Positions 8,114-15,894 of a DNA stretch of 64,000 nucleotides are shown piece after piece. The translations under genes were made by a program, and so were the position numbers. This DNA comes from DASSBG01 sp963800395 (GTDB taxonomy: Bacteria; Pseudomonadota; Gammaproteobacteria; Xanthomonadales; Rhodanobacteraceae): contig CAWDBD010000002.1 in NCBI GenBank assembly GCA_963800395.1, forward strand, positions 310,001-374,000, written 5' to 3'. Positions within the stretch are counted from its first letter, which is position 1, and every line of letters begins with the position of its first letter. The notes beneath the pieces were generated by a model that did not search any database, was not told the DNA's origin, and saw only the letters and a list, made by a program, of their open reading frames with translations.

Positions 8114-9433
8114 ATGAGGGAATCTGCTCGACATTTTCTGCTGTGGTCATGGCTCGGCCTGGCGCTGGGTGTGATGACTGCGGGCGCGCAGGCGCAGACC
8201 GTGCAGGACATGCGCGTTGCCGACGCTGCAGGGCATACGCGGGCGGTGATTGATTTGTCGGCACCGGTGCAATACCGCTTGTTCCAGTTGAGCAAACCCG
8301 ACCGCATCGTCATCGATCTGGATCGCGCGGATCTGGGTGACACGTTCCAGCTGCCCCGGCAGACCGGATCCATAGAGCGCGTGCGCAGCGGCCATCACGG
8401 CAAGAATGGCCTGCGTCTGGTGCTGGACATGAAGGAGTCCGCCCGGCCCAAGAGCTTTCTCCTGCAACCGGGTCAGAAGCACGGCTATCGGCTTGTGGTG
8501 GACCTGTATTCCGACCCGGTGCTGGCCGAGAAGAAGGCTCCGGTGGTTGCGGCGCCGAAGGCGCGCGAGGTGATTGTGGCGATTGATGCCGGACATGGCG
8601 GCATCGATCCCGGCGCCACCGGCCCCAACGGCACACACGAGAAGGACATTACCCTGAAGGTGGCCAGGGATCTGGCCGGCGAGATCGACAAGCAGCCCGG
8701 GATGAAGGCTGTCCTGACACGCGATGGCGATACCTTCATTCCGCTCAAGCGCCGCTACCAGATAGCCCGTGAGCATGATGCGGACCTGTTCATTTCCGTG
8801 CATGCTGACGCGTTCCGCAACAAGACAGCCCAGGGCTCGTCGGTATGGGTCTTGTCGCCACGCGGCAAGACCAGCGAGGCAGCGCGCTGGCTGGCCGATC
8901 GCGAGAACCGTGCCGATCTGGTCGGCGGTGTGTCGCTGGATGACAAGGACGATACTCTGGCGGCGGTGCTGCTGGATCTTTCCCAGGGTGCTTCGATGCA
9001 GATATCCAATGCAGTGGCGCGCAATGTGCTGGACGCACTGGGCAAGCTCGGACCCACCCATCGTGGCTATGTCGAGCACGCCAACTTCGTGGTGCTGCGC
9101 TCACCGGACGTGCCATCCATCCTGGTCGAGACGGCCTTCATCACCAATCCGCACGAGGAGCGGCAGTTGCGCAGCTCCCGCCACCGCAAGAAGCTGGCCG
9201 ATGCCATCCTTCAGGGCGTCAAGAACTACTTCGAGTCCTCGCCACCGGTGGGTACCTGGTTTGCTCTCCAGGCGCGCAACCGAGGCGATCGGCATGTGGT
9301 GGCACGTGGCGAAACGCTGTCGGCCATTGCCCACCAGTACGGCGTCAGCATCGCCAAGCTGCAGCAGGCCAACGAAATGGCCGACAGCAACAGCCTGCGT
9401 GCCGGTTCGGTGCTGATGATCCCGACCGGGTAG
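8114..9433 (+). CDS. amiC: N-acetylmuramoyl-L-alanine amidase with AMIN and LysM domains
   Basis: Periplasmic zinc amidase that cleaves the stem peptide from N-acetylmuramic acid during cell separation. The 439-residue protein has a signal peptide ending near GAQAQ (residue 28), an AMIN targeting domain (about 30-130), an Amidase_3 catalytic domain (about 155-385; DAGHGGIDPGATG carries a zinc histidine) and a C-terminal LysM repeat (about 393-438). In domain layout it resembles E. coli AmiB and sits in the nnrD-tsaE-ami operon. The mutL gene that usually follows is replaced by the repeat element starting at about 9451. AmiB would be an equally good name. Confidence 0.92.
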   Translation: MRESARHFLLWSWLGLALGVMTAGAQAQTVQDMRVADAAGHTRAVIDLSAPVQYRLFQLSKPDRIVIDLDRADLGDTFQLPRQTGSIERVRSGHHGKNGLRLVLDMKESARPKSFLLQPGQKHGYRLVVDLYSDPVLAEKKAPVVAAPKAREVIVAIDAGHGGIDPGATGPNGTHEKDITLKVARDLAGEIDKQPGMKAVLTRDGDTFIPLKRRYQIAREHDADLFISVHADAFRNKTAQGSSVWVLSPRGKTSEAARWLADRENRADLVGGVSLDDKDDTLAAVLLDLSQGASMQISNAVARNVLDALGKLGPTHRGYVEHANFVVLRSPDVPSILVETAFITNPHEERQLRSSRHRKKLADAILQGVKNYFESSPPVGTWFALQARNRGDRHVVARGETLSAIAHQYGVSIAKLQQANEMADSNSLRAGSVLMIPTG

Positions 9434-9450
9434 CTCTGCTGCGCAGCCGA

Positions 9451-9937
9451 ACCTGGGCTTGGGCAGGCATCGCAAAGAGCAATTGTCCGCGAAGGACGCC
9501 AAGGGCGCGAAGAGAAGCTTTGGTTTCAGTCCGCTGGCTTTGTTTTCCTTCTTCGCGTTTTTCGCGTCCTTTGCGGACCAATGAAGAGTCATCGCCGGCA
9601 TCGCCCGCTCCTGGTAGCCCTGCTGCGCAGCACTACCCCCAGAACCCTGCTACGCAACATTCCGGGCCCCGGCTCGCGCTTCCACACCCCATTCGTGCTG
9701 CGCACGAATCGCCCCTGACGCCATGGCCATGCTTTGCATGTCCATCCCCAAAACTTTGCTGCGCAAAGTCCCGGGCCCCGGCATGCGTCTCCACACCCCA
9801 TTCGTGCTGCGCACGAATCGCCCCTGACGCCATGGCCATGCTTTGCATGTCCATCCCCAAAACTTTGCTGCGCAAAGTCCCGGGCCCCGGCATGCGTCTC
9901 CACACCCCATTCGTGCTGCGCACGAATCGCCCCTGAC
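9451..9937 (+). repeat. Mosaic hairpin element, left copy
   Basis: Part of the gene-free block 9434-10081. From 9451 the sequence matches, with a few substitutions and indels, the reverse complement of 13840-13348. It begins 17 bases after the amiC stop. Order: a short lead (CAGGCATCGCAAAGAGCAA), a long imperfect hairpin (arms 9485-9512 and 9551-9578, 23 of 28 positions paired), a partial unit (about 9634-9720) and two 109-base tandem units (9721-9829 and 9830-9937). Each unit is a string of short palindromes with three-base loops, such as ACTTTGC-TGC-GCAAAGT at 9753-9769 and ATTCGTGC-TGC-GCACGAAT at 9800-9818. Open frames through it have repetitive composition and look non-coding. Confidence 0.9.
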
Positions 9938-9978
9938 TCAGGGGCTATGGTTTGCCGGACAGTGCGGCATGCTATTCC

Positions 9979-10041
9979 CGCTAACCGCTAACCGCTAACC
10001 GCTAACCGCTAACCGCTAACCGCCAACCGCCAACCGCTAAC
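9979..10041. repeat. Heptanucleotide tandem repeat CGCYAAC, nine copies
   Basis: Nine head-to-tail seven-base units: six CGCTAAC, two CGCCAAC and a final CGCTAAC, followed by a C-rich tract to about 10051. It lies between the left mosaic element and the 3' end of the FmdB-family gene. Nothing suggests it is translated. Confidence 0.95.
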
Positions 10042-10081
10042 CCCCCACCCCCGTACAACAACACCGGTCGACTGGCGGCGC

Positions 10082-10366
10082 CTACTTGTCGCTGATGTGC
10101 GACGGGCCCTTGCCGGCGGTCTTTTCGTACTGACCCTTGCCGATTCGCTTGTACTGGGTAAAGCCGTGCTTTTCGAGGTGAGATTCCTGCAACAGGTGTT
10201 CACCGCCGATGGCCATGTTCGGCGCCGACAGCCGACGCTCCACGGGCGCGCCGCATTGCGGGCACTGGGTCAGGGATGCATCGCGCAGCTTCTGCAGGCA
10301 GTCAAAACCCTCACTGCAGTGCGAGCAGTGGCGTTCGGTGGTGGGGGCGTATTCGTAGATCGGCAT
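10082..10366 (-). CDS. FmdB-family zinc-ribbon protein
   Basis: A 94-residue protein beginning MPIYEY, the hallmark of the FmdB putative regulatory family. Cys pairs in HCSHC and CPQC (about residues 14-17 and 35-38) form a zinc ribbon, followed by a basic tail. The start at 10366 lies four bases after the end of rnt, so the two form an operon. The molecular role of this family is not well established; nucleic-acid or protein binding through the ribbon is likely. The reading frame is open further upstream inside rnt but loses the family N-terminus. Confidence 0.85.
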   Translation of the reverse strand: MPIYEYAPTTERHCSHCSEGFDCLQKLRDASLTQCPQCGAPVERRLSAPNMAIGGEHLLQESHLEKHGFTQYKRIGKGQYEKTAGKGPSHISDK

Positions 10367-10370
10367 GGTC

Positions 10371-11027
10371 TCAGGAATCGGGGCTGCCGTGCTGTTTCTC
10401 AAGGTCCTGCAGCCGCTTCCAGCGATTGACGATTCCGCAGAACAGGCGGGCGGTGCGCTCGGTATCGTAACTGGCCGAGTGCGCGTCATCGGCATTCCAG
10501 TCCAGGCCTGCAGCCTGGACGGCTCGTGAGAGCACGGTCTGGCCGTAGGCCAGTCCGCCCAGCGTGGCGGTATCAAAGCAGCTGAAGGGATGGAACGGGT
10601 TGCGCTTGTAGCCGGTCCGGGCCACCACGGCATTGATGAAGGACAGGTCGAAATGGGCATTGTGCCCGACCAGTACGGCACGCTGGCAACCGCTGTTCCG
10701 CAGTGCCGCACGTATCGGTTTGAAGATCAGATTCAGTGCCTCGCGCTCGGGCAGGGCGGCACGCAAGGGGCTGTTCACCTTGATACCGTTGACTTCCATC
10801 GCCTTGGGGTCGAGCTCGGAACCTTCGAACGGTACAACGTGCGTGGAAATGGCATCCGGGGCGTGTATCCAGCCCTCTTCATCCATGTGCGGGATGATGG
10901 CGGCGATCTCCAGCAGGGCATGTTTCTGGCAATCGAAACCGCCGGTTTCGACATCCACGACCACGGGCAGAAAACCACGAAAGCGCTTCTTGATGTCGTG
11001 CGAGTCGGATAGTGAGGGTGTTGTCAT
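10371..11027 (-). CDS. rnt: Ribonuclease T
   Basis: 3'-5' exoribonuclease that trims tRNA CCA ends and matures stable RNA. The 218-residue DEDDh enzyme shows VVDVETGG (first Asp and Glu), VGHNAHFDLSF (second Asp) and HSASYDTERTA (His and last Asp). The N-terminal IKKRFRGFLPVVVDVET matches the RNase T type rather than DnaQ. The start MTTPSL at 11027 is the last plausible ATG before the core. It is followed four bases later by the FmdB gene. Length is normal. Confidence 0.93.
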   Translation of the reverse strand: MTTPSLSDSHDIKKRFRGFLPVVVDVETGGFDCQKHALLEIAAIIPHMDEEGWIHAPDAISTHVVPFEGSELDPKAMEVNGIKVNSPLRAALPEREALNLIFKPIRAALRNSGCQRAVLVGHNAHFDLSFINAVVARTGYKRNPFHPFSCFDTATLGGLAYGQTVLSRAVQAAGLDWNADDAHSASYDTERTARLFCGIVNRWKRLQDLEKQHGSPDS

Positions 11028-11121
11028 TGGCGCAGCATAACAGTCGGCTGGTAACCGCGTGTGCGATGCAGCGCCAAAAACGAAATCCTTGCCACAAGTT
11101 TCCGACAATCCACTCTGCGCG

Positions 11122-11763
11122 TCATTTGTCGGCGCTGGTCTTGTGCCGGTAGGCGCACAGGTCATGGATGATGCAGTCGGCACAGGCCGGCTTGCGTGCC
11201 TTGCACACGTAGCGACCGTGCAAGATAAGCCAGTGGTGGGCGTCCCGGGCAAACTCTTCCGGGACTGTCTTGACCAGTTTGTCCTCGACCTGGCGCACGG
11301 TCTTTCCTCGAGCCAGGCCGGTGCGATTGCAGACCCGGAAAATATGCGTGTCGACGGCGATCGTGGGTTCGCCAAACGCGGTGTTGAGAACCACGTTGGC
11401 GGTCTTGCGTCCGACGCCGGGCAGGGCTTCGAGCTCCTTTCTGGAATTCGGAACCTGAGCACCGTGCTGCTCGATGAGAAGCCGGCAGGTGGCTATCACG
11501 TTCCTGGCCTTGCCGTTGTAGAGGCCGATGGTATTGATGTAGGACTTGACGCCTTCCTCGCCCAACGCCAGCATGGCCTCGGGTGTTGCTGCGGCAGGGA
11601 ACAGCTTGCGCGTCGCCTTGTTGACTCCCACATCGGTGGCCTGGGCTGACAGCATGACCGCGATAAGAAGCTGGAACGGCGATTCGTATTGCAGCTCGGT
11701 CTCGGGCCTGGGATTGAAGTCGCGCAGACGACGAAACATTTCCTGCACATCAGCGCGTTTCAT
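11122..11763 (-). CDS. nth: Endonuclease III
   Basis: DNA glycosylase/AP lyase for oxidised pyrimidines. The 213-residue protein has the helix-hairpin-helix LPGVGRKTANVV with the catalytic lysine in the same motif, VDTHIFRV with the catalytic aspartate, and a C-terminal [4Fe-4S] cluster with C-x6-C-x2-C-x5-C spacing. I start at MKRADVQEMF (11763), the family N-terminus; an in-frame start at 11787 adds eight residues. It lies 42 bases after rsxB, a pairing also found at the end of the E. coli rsx operon. Confidence 0.95.
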   Translation of the reverse strand: MKRADVQEMFRRLRDFNPRPETELQYESPFQLLIAVMLSAQATDVGVNKATRKLFPAAATPEAMLALGEEGVKSYINTIGLYNGKARNVIATCRLLIEQHGAQVPNSRKELEALPGVGRKTANVVLNTAFGEPTIAVDTHIFRVCNRTGLARGKTVRQVEDKLVKTVPEEFARDAHHWLILHGRYVCKARKPACADCIIHDLCAYRHKTSADK

Positions 11764-11805
11764 GAGTGCTCGTTCCCTGGCGTGCATGTCGGCGCGGCAT
11801 TTTGC

Positions 11806-12447
11806 TCATTGCTCGTCATTCCTGCGTGCGTCGCGCTTGGCCCGGGCGCGCTGGATGGCGGCCATCACCTCGCCACGGCTGATGCCCTCGCGAACCGATG
11901 GCTTGTGCATGGCAGCCTTGCGCCGCGCCAGTTGTACTTCGCGCTCGGCTTTCTCGCGCGCCAGGCGGGCCTCGCGGCGATTGAAATGTTCACGCGCGGC
12001 ATCGGCGTGGGCCTGGTCCTGTTGGGCGGCGGGCATCGGCTCGGTGACGATGCAGTCCACCGGGCAGGCCGGAATGCACAGCTCACAGCCCGTGCAATGG
12101 TCGGCAATGACGGTATGCATCAGCTTGCCCGAGCCAACGATGGCGTCCACAGGGCAGACCTGGATGCACTTGGTGCAGCCGATGCAGTCGGCTTCAATGA
12201 TGCGCGCCAGCACGCGCGGCGTCTCGATCCCGCATTCGGGGTCCAGCGGCAGCGGTGGTCTACCCAGCAGTTCAGCCAGCGATTCAATCCCGGCCACGCC
12301 ACCCGGCGGGCAGCGGTTGATCGGCGCTTCCCCTTCGGCCATGGCCTCGGCATAGGGGCGGCAGCCATGGTATCCGCATTGTTCGCACTGCGTCTGCGGC
12401 AGTACAGCGTCAATGCGGTCGGCGAGAGAGACGTGAGGGTCAGTCAT
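11806..12447 (-). CDS. rsxB: RsxB/RnfB-like ferredoxin lacking the membrane anchor
   Basis: Iron-sulfur electron carrier related to subunit B of the Rnf/Rsx complex. The 213-residue product has a four-cysteine cluster motif (QCEQCGYHGC with a later NRCPPGG) and two ferredoxin motifs, CIGCTKCIQVCP and CTGCELCIPACP, each able to bind [4Fe-4S]. The hydrophobic N-terminal helix normal in RnfB is absent: it begins MTDPHVSLADRIDAVLP. The last 70 residues are charged and helical. No rsxA, C, D, G or E is nearby; nth follows. It probably acts as a soluble ferredoxin. The start at 12447 was chosen because the upstream extension is short and not family-like. Confidence 0.88.
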   Translation of the reverse strand: MTDPHVSLADRIDAVLPQTQCEQCGYHGCRPYAEAMAEGEAPINRCPPGGVAGIESLAELLGRPPLPLDPECGIETPRVLARIIEADCIGCTKCIQVCPVDAIVGSGKLMHTVIADHCTGCELCIPACPVDCIVTEPMPAAQQDQAHADAAREHFNRREARLAREKAEREVQLARRKAAMHKPSVREGISRGEVMAAIQRARAKRDARRNDEQ

Positions 12448-12508
12448 CGGCTGCAATGATGCCGGGTTCACGCGACAATGCAAGTTCAACCAACATCAGG
12501 AGTCAACC

Positions 12509-12799
12509 TTGAAAAAGACGTCGTTCGGTTTATCGGCACTTCTTGCCACAGGCGTGCTGGGTGTGGGCGCAGGCATGGGTGTCGCCAGCATGAGCAGCGC
12601 CCATGCCAGCGGCAGCCAGCCGCAATCGATCACGGTATTTGTCGATGCCACCTTCGGCTTCCGCAAGGATCACATGGCGCGCAAGCTCAGCAAGTCGCAT
12701 GCCGAGTATGCCGCCGATGGCTATCACTTCGCCGACATGAACCCGTACGTCGAGAATGGCGATCTGGAAGGTTTTTTCGTCACCTACACACGCGACTGA
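12509..12799 (+). CDS. Small exported protein, unknown
   Basis: A 96-residue product with a clear signal peptide (MKKTSFGLSALLATGVLG, cleavage probable after AHA near residue 33). The mature part, about 60 residues, has no cysteines and contains FVDATFGFRKDHMARKLSKSH and an acidic DMNPYVENGDLEGFF stretch. The TTG start follows AGGAG at 12498-12502 by six bases. It is divergent from rsxB and convergent with the ferritin-like gene. I recognise no family; secretion to the periplasm is the only supportable statement. Confidence 0.75.
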   Translation: MKKTSFGLSALLATGVLGVGAGMGVASMSSAHASGSQPQSITVFVDATFGFRKDHMARKLSKSHAEYAADGYHFADMNPYVENGDLEGFFVTYTRD

Positions 12800-12912
12800 C
12801 AGCCTGCACCCGCGGCGTACGGCGGATCAAGCGCCAGAGGCGGGCGGGCGGATTATCTGCCGGCCGGTACCACCGTGCCCGGATTCGTGCGGCTGCTCGG
12901 TGCGTCGCGGGA

Positions 12913-13200
12913 CTATTCGTGCGCGATGGGCTTGTCGGTAAACAGGTAGTCCTTGAGTTCGCCGTCCAGCTTGTCATCGCGGCGGCGGATCCATTCCAGC
13001 ACCATGGCCGCATGCTCCTTTTCCTCGTCGCGGTTGTGCGCCAGGATGGCCTTCAGCGCCTTGTCCTTGCAGGCGTCAATGCGCTGGTTGTACCAGTCGA
13101 TCGCCTCAAGCTCCTCCATCAGCGACACCACGGCACGGTGCATGTCACGGGTGGCATCGGAAAGTTCTTCAATGGGCTCGTGATAGCCTTCGTTCGACAT
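12913..13200 (-). CDS. Encapsulated-ferritin-like protein, orphan
   Basis: A 95-residue, two-helix ferritin-like protein. It carries SLMEELEAIDWYNQR (residues 26-40) and HNRDEEKEHAAMVLEW (55-70). These match, from memory, the ferroxidase motifs of the encapsulin-associated EncFtn family, whose Glu/Glu/His ligands would be Glu32, Glu60 and His63 here. It should form a decamer oxidising Fe(II). It ends shortly after the domain (YLFTDKPIAHE), with no C-terminal encapsulin-targeting extension, and no encapsulin gene is in the window. TATACT at 13246-13241 is a possible -10. The right-hand repeat block begins soon upstream. Confidence 0.85.
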   Translation of the reverse strand: MSNEGYHEPIEELSDATRDMHRAVVSLMEELEAIDWYNQRIDACKDKALKAILAHNRDEEKEHAAMVLEWIRRRDDKLDGELKDYLFTDKPIAHE

Positions 13201-13347
13201 GTGGAATCCTCAATTTTTGCGGGAGATGTGCTCGCACACGAGTATACCCTTTGTGTTTCGTGCGCATGGATTGTGCGACTTCGTTCGCTACGCTCATTGC
13301 GCGCAGAATGACAAAATGTCGCTTGTGAATCGCACTCAGCCCCCTGA

Positions 13348-13840
13348 GTAAGGGGGCGATCGCGGCGCAGCCGCGATGGGGGTGTGGGGGCACATGCCGG
13401 GGCCCGGAACTTTGCGCCGCAAAGTTTTGGGGATGGACATGCGCAGCATGGCCATGGCGTAAGGGGGCGATCGCGGCGCAGCCGCGATGGGGGTGTGGGG
13501 GCACATGCCGGGGCCCGGAACTTTGCGCCGCAAAGTTTTGGGGATGGACATGCGCAGCATGGCCATGGCGTAAGGGGGCGATCGCGGCGCAGCCGCGATG
13601 GGGGTGTGGGGGGCACATGCCGGGGCCCGGGACTTTGCGCAGCAAAGTTTTGGGGATAGTTCTGCGCAGCAGAGCTGGCAGGAGCGGGCGATGCCCGCGA
13701 TGACTCTTCATTGGTCCGCAAAGGACGCGAAAAACGCGAAGGAAGAAGAGAAAGCGAGCGGGCTGAAACCAGAGCTTCTGTTTGCGCCCTTTGCGTCCTT
13801 CGCGGACGATTGCTCTTTGCGATGCCTGGTCAAGCCCATT
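13348..13840 (-). repeat. Mosaic hairpin element, right copy
   Basis: Part of the gene-free block 13201-13842. It is the same element as at 9451-9937 but inverted, beginning directly after the metG stop. Read on the minus strand it has the lead, a long imperfect hairpin (arms about 13807-13776 and 13741-13714), a partial unit (about 13670-13570) and two 111-base tandem units (13569-13459 and 13458-13348). In each unit the stem ATCGCGGC-TGC-GCCGCGAT replaces ATTCGTGC-TGC-GCACGAAT of the left copy, so both arms changed together. The rest of the block (13201-13347) holds the ferritin gene leader and a low-complexity GC-rich stretch. Confidence 0.9.
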
Positions 13841-13842
13841 AC

Positions 13843-15894
13843 TCAGCGGACGGTGGCGCCGGGCCTGGCCTTGGGGTCGGCGGTAACCAGGCTGAGGTCG
13901 GTGCCGCCTTCGCCGGCCGAAAGGATCATGCCTTCGGAAAGGCCGAAGCGCATCTTGCGCGGCGCAAGGTTGGCGATGAAAACCACGTTCTGGCCAACCA
14001 GGCGTTCGGGCTCGGGGTAGGCGGCCTTGATACCGGAAAAGATCTGGCGGCTGCCCAGGTCGCCGGCATCAAGTTCGAAGCGCAGCAACTTGTCGGCACC
14101 CTCGACATGCTCGCAGACCACGACCTTGCCGATGCGCAGATCGAGTTTGGCGAAGTCGTCGATGGTGATTGTTTCGGGACTCGGGACTCGGGACTCGGGA
14201 CTCGGCTTGCTCTCGGGTTTCAGGGATTCCTTGGCGTCTTCGGTCATGGCGGCAATCTTTTTCGGGTCTATGCGGGTAAGGATGGGCGTGAAGGTGTTGA
14301 GCGTGTGGTTTGTGAGCGGTGTATCGGCATCGCTGAAGTGCCGTGACTGGCTTGCAAGGTATTTCTCGGCGCGCGCGACGGTAGCGGGCAGCACGGGCTT
14401 CAGCCAGGTCGAGATGAGGCGGAACAGATTAATGGCCAGCGAGGTGATCTGGTGCAGCTCATCGCGTCGTGATTCGTCCTTGGCAATCTTCCAGGGTGCG
14501 CATTCGGCGATCCACGCATTGGTGTCGTCCGCCACGCTCATGATGCCGCGCATGGCGGCAGCATAGTCGCGTGCTTCGTATTGCGCCGCGCAGCGTGCGA
14601 GGCTGGCAACGGCCTGATCGTATCGTTGCTGGTGTTCGGAAATCAGCTTGTCTGCCAGGCCGTTGTCGAAGTATTTGCCCAGAAAACCGGCACAGCGGCT
14701 GGCGATATTGACCCACTTGCCGACCAGGTGCGAGTTGACGCGCTCCTCGAAGGTCTTGAGGTCCAGGTCGACATCGGCAAGCGTCGGACCCAGCATGGCG
14801 GCCAGGTAGTAGCGGAAATAATCCGGTTGCAGATGGTCCAGCCAGGTGCGTGCATTGATGAACGTCCCGCGCGACTTGGACATCTTGGCGCCGTCGACTG
14901 TCAGAAATCCGTGCACGTAGACCGCGCTGGGTGTGCGCAGGCTTGCGCCGTACAGCATGGCTGGCCAGAACAGCGTGTGGAAATAGGTGATGTCCTTGCC
15001 GATGAAATGCACCATCTCGGTACCGGCTGCAGCGGCCGCATCACGCTCGACAAAGCTGGCAAAGTCGAGCCCGGTGCGCTGACAAAGCTCGTGGAATGAG
15101 GCCAGGTAGCCCACGGGGGCATCCACCCAGACGTAAAAGTACTTGCCGGGTGCATCGGGAATCTCGAAACCGAAGTAGGGTGAATCGCGTGAAATGTCCC
15201 AGCTTCTCAGGCCGTCATCAAACCATTCCTTGAGCTTGTTGACCACTTCACCCTGCAAGCCACCGGAAGCGCGGCGCTCTTCAAGCCAGGCAGCCAGCAT
15301 GTCCTGGAAATCGGCCAGGCGCACAAAGATGTGCTCCGATTCGCGGCGGACGGGAGTCGCGCCGGACACGACCGAGTAGGGTTCGATCAGGTCGGTCGGC
15401 GCGTAGGTCTTGCTGCACACCTCGCAGGCATCGCCGTACTGGTCCCTGGCGTGACAGTTCGGGCACTCGCCCTTGATGAAGCGATCGGGCAGAAACATCT
15501 CCCGCTCGGGATCGTAGAACTGTTCGACTGGTCGGGACTCGACGTGGCCACCGGCGCGCAATGCCTCGTAGATGTGCCGGGTCAGGTCACGGTTGGCATC
15601 ACTATGGGTGCTGGAGTAGTTGTCGTAGGCGACGCCAAAATCCCTGAGGTCGGCCTGGTGCTGGGTATTGCTGCGTTCAATCAGCTGCTCGGGCGTGATG
15701 CCCTCGCTCTGTGCCCGCAGCATGATTGGTGTGCCATGCGCATCGTCGGCGCAAACAAAGTGCACGGTATGGCCGGCCATGCGCATGGCGCGCACCCAGA
15801 TGTCGCCCTGGCTGTGTTCGACCATGTGCCCGAGGTGAATCGGACCGTTGGCATAGGGCAGGGCACAGGAAACCAGAATGTTGCGCGATGACAT
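13843..15894 (-). CDS. metG: Methionyl-tRNA synthetase
   Basis: Charges tRNA-Met. The 683-residue protein has the HIGH-type motif HLGH in ALPYANGPIHLGH, a zinc knuckle (CPNCHARDQYGDACEVC), KMSKS in AKMSKSRGTF, an anticodon-binding helical domain, and a C-terminal tRNA-binding/dimerisation domain (about 575-683, IDDFAKLDLRIGKV). The linker at residues 564-574 is encoded by four copies of a heptamer (14175-14205), giving a Ser/Pro/Glu-rich SPESRVPSPE. Enzyme length is normal. The gene ends right beside the mosaic repeat element. Confidence 0.96.
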   Translation of the reverse strand: MSSRNILVSCALPYANGPIHLGHMVEHSQGDIWVRAMRMAGHTVHFVCADDAHGTPIMLRAQSEGITPEQLIERSNTQHQADLRDFGVAYDNYSSTHSDANRDLTRHIYEALRAGGHVESRPVEQFYDPEREMFLPDRFIKGECPNCHARDQYGDACEVCSKTYAPTDLIEPYSVVSGATPVRRESEHIFVRLADFQDMLAAWLEERRASGGLQGEVVNKLKEWFDDGLRSWDISRDSPYFGFEIPDAPGKYFYVWVDAPVGYLASFHELCQRTGLDFASFVERDAAAAAGTEMVHFIGKDITYFHTLFWPAMLYGASLRTPSAVYVHGFLTVDGAKMSKSRGTFINARTWLDHLQPDYFRYYLAAMLGPTLADVDLDLKTFEERVNSHLVGKWVNIASRCAGFLGKYFDNGLADKLISEHQQRYDQAVASLARCAAQYEARDYAAAMRGIMSVADDTNAWIAECAPWKIAKDESRRDELHQITSLAINLFRLISTWLKPVLPATVARAEKYLASQSRHFSDADTPLTNHTLNTFTPILTRIDPKKIAAMTEDAKESLKPESKPSPESRVPSPETITIDDFAKLDLRIGKVVVCEHVEGADKLLRFELDAGDLGSRQIFSGIKAAYPEPERLVGQNVVFIANLAPRKMRFGLSEGMILSAGEGGTDLSLVTADPKARPGATVR
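14175..14205. repeat. Heptanucleotide repeat CGGGACT inside metG
   Basis: Four perfect CGGGACT units plus CGG on the plus strand, in the coding region of metG at the junction between the anticodon-binding and C-terminal tRNA-binding domains. Because the unit is seven bases, gain or loss of one copy shifts the frame and would remove the C-terminal domain. Confidence 0.95.

Noticed and set aside
9589..9936. Several overlapping frames through the repeat blocks that look like proteins
   Set aside because: They occur in many frames on both strands, follow the repeat period and have no ribosome-binding sites or recognisable domains.
9634..9937. The 109-bp tandem units considered as a CRISPR array
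   Set aside because: Units are nearly identical over their whole length, with no unique spacers, and no cas genes are present.
9451..13840. The inverted elements considered as ends of a composite transposon or genomic island
   Set aside because: No transposase, integrase or tRNA attachment site is visible, and the enclosed genes are mostly conserved housekeeping genes (rnt, nth).
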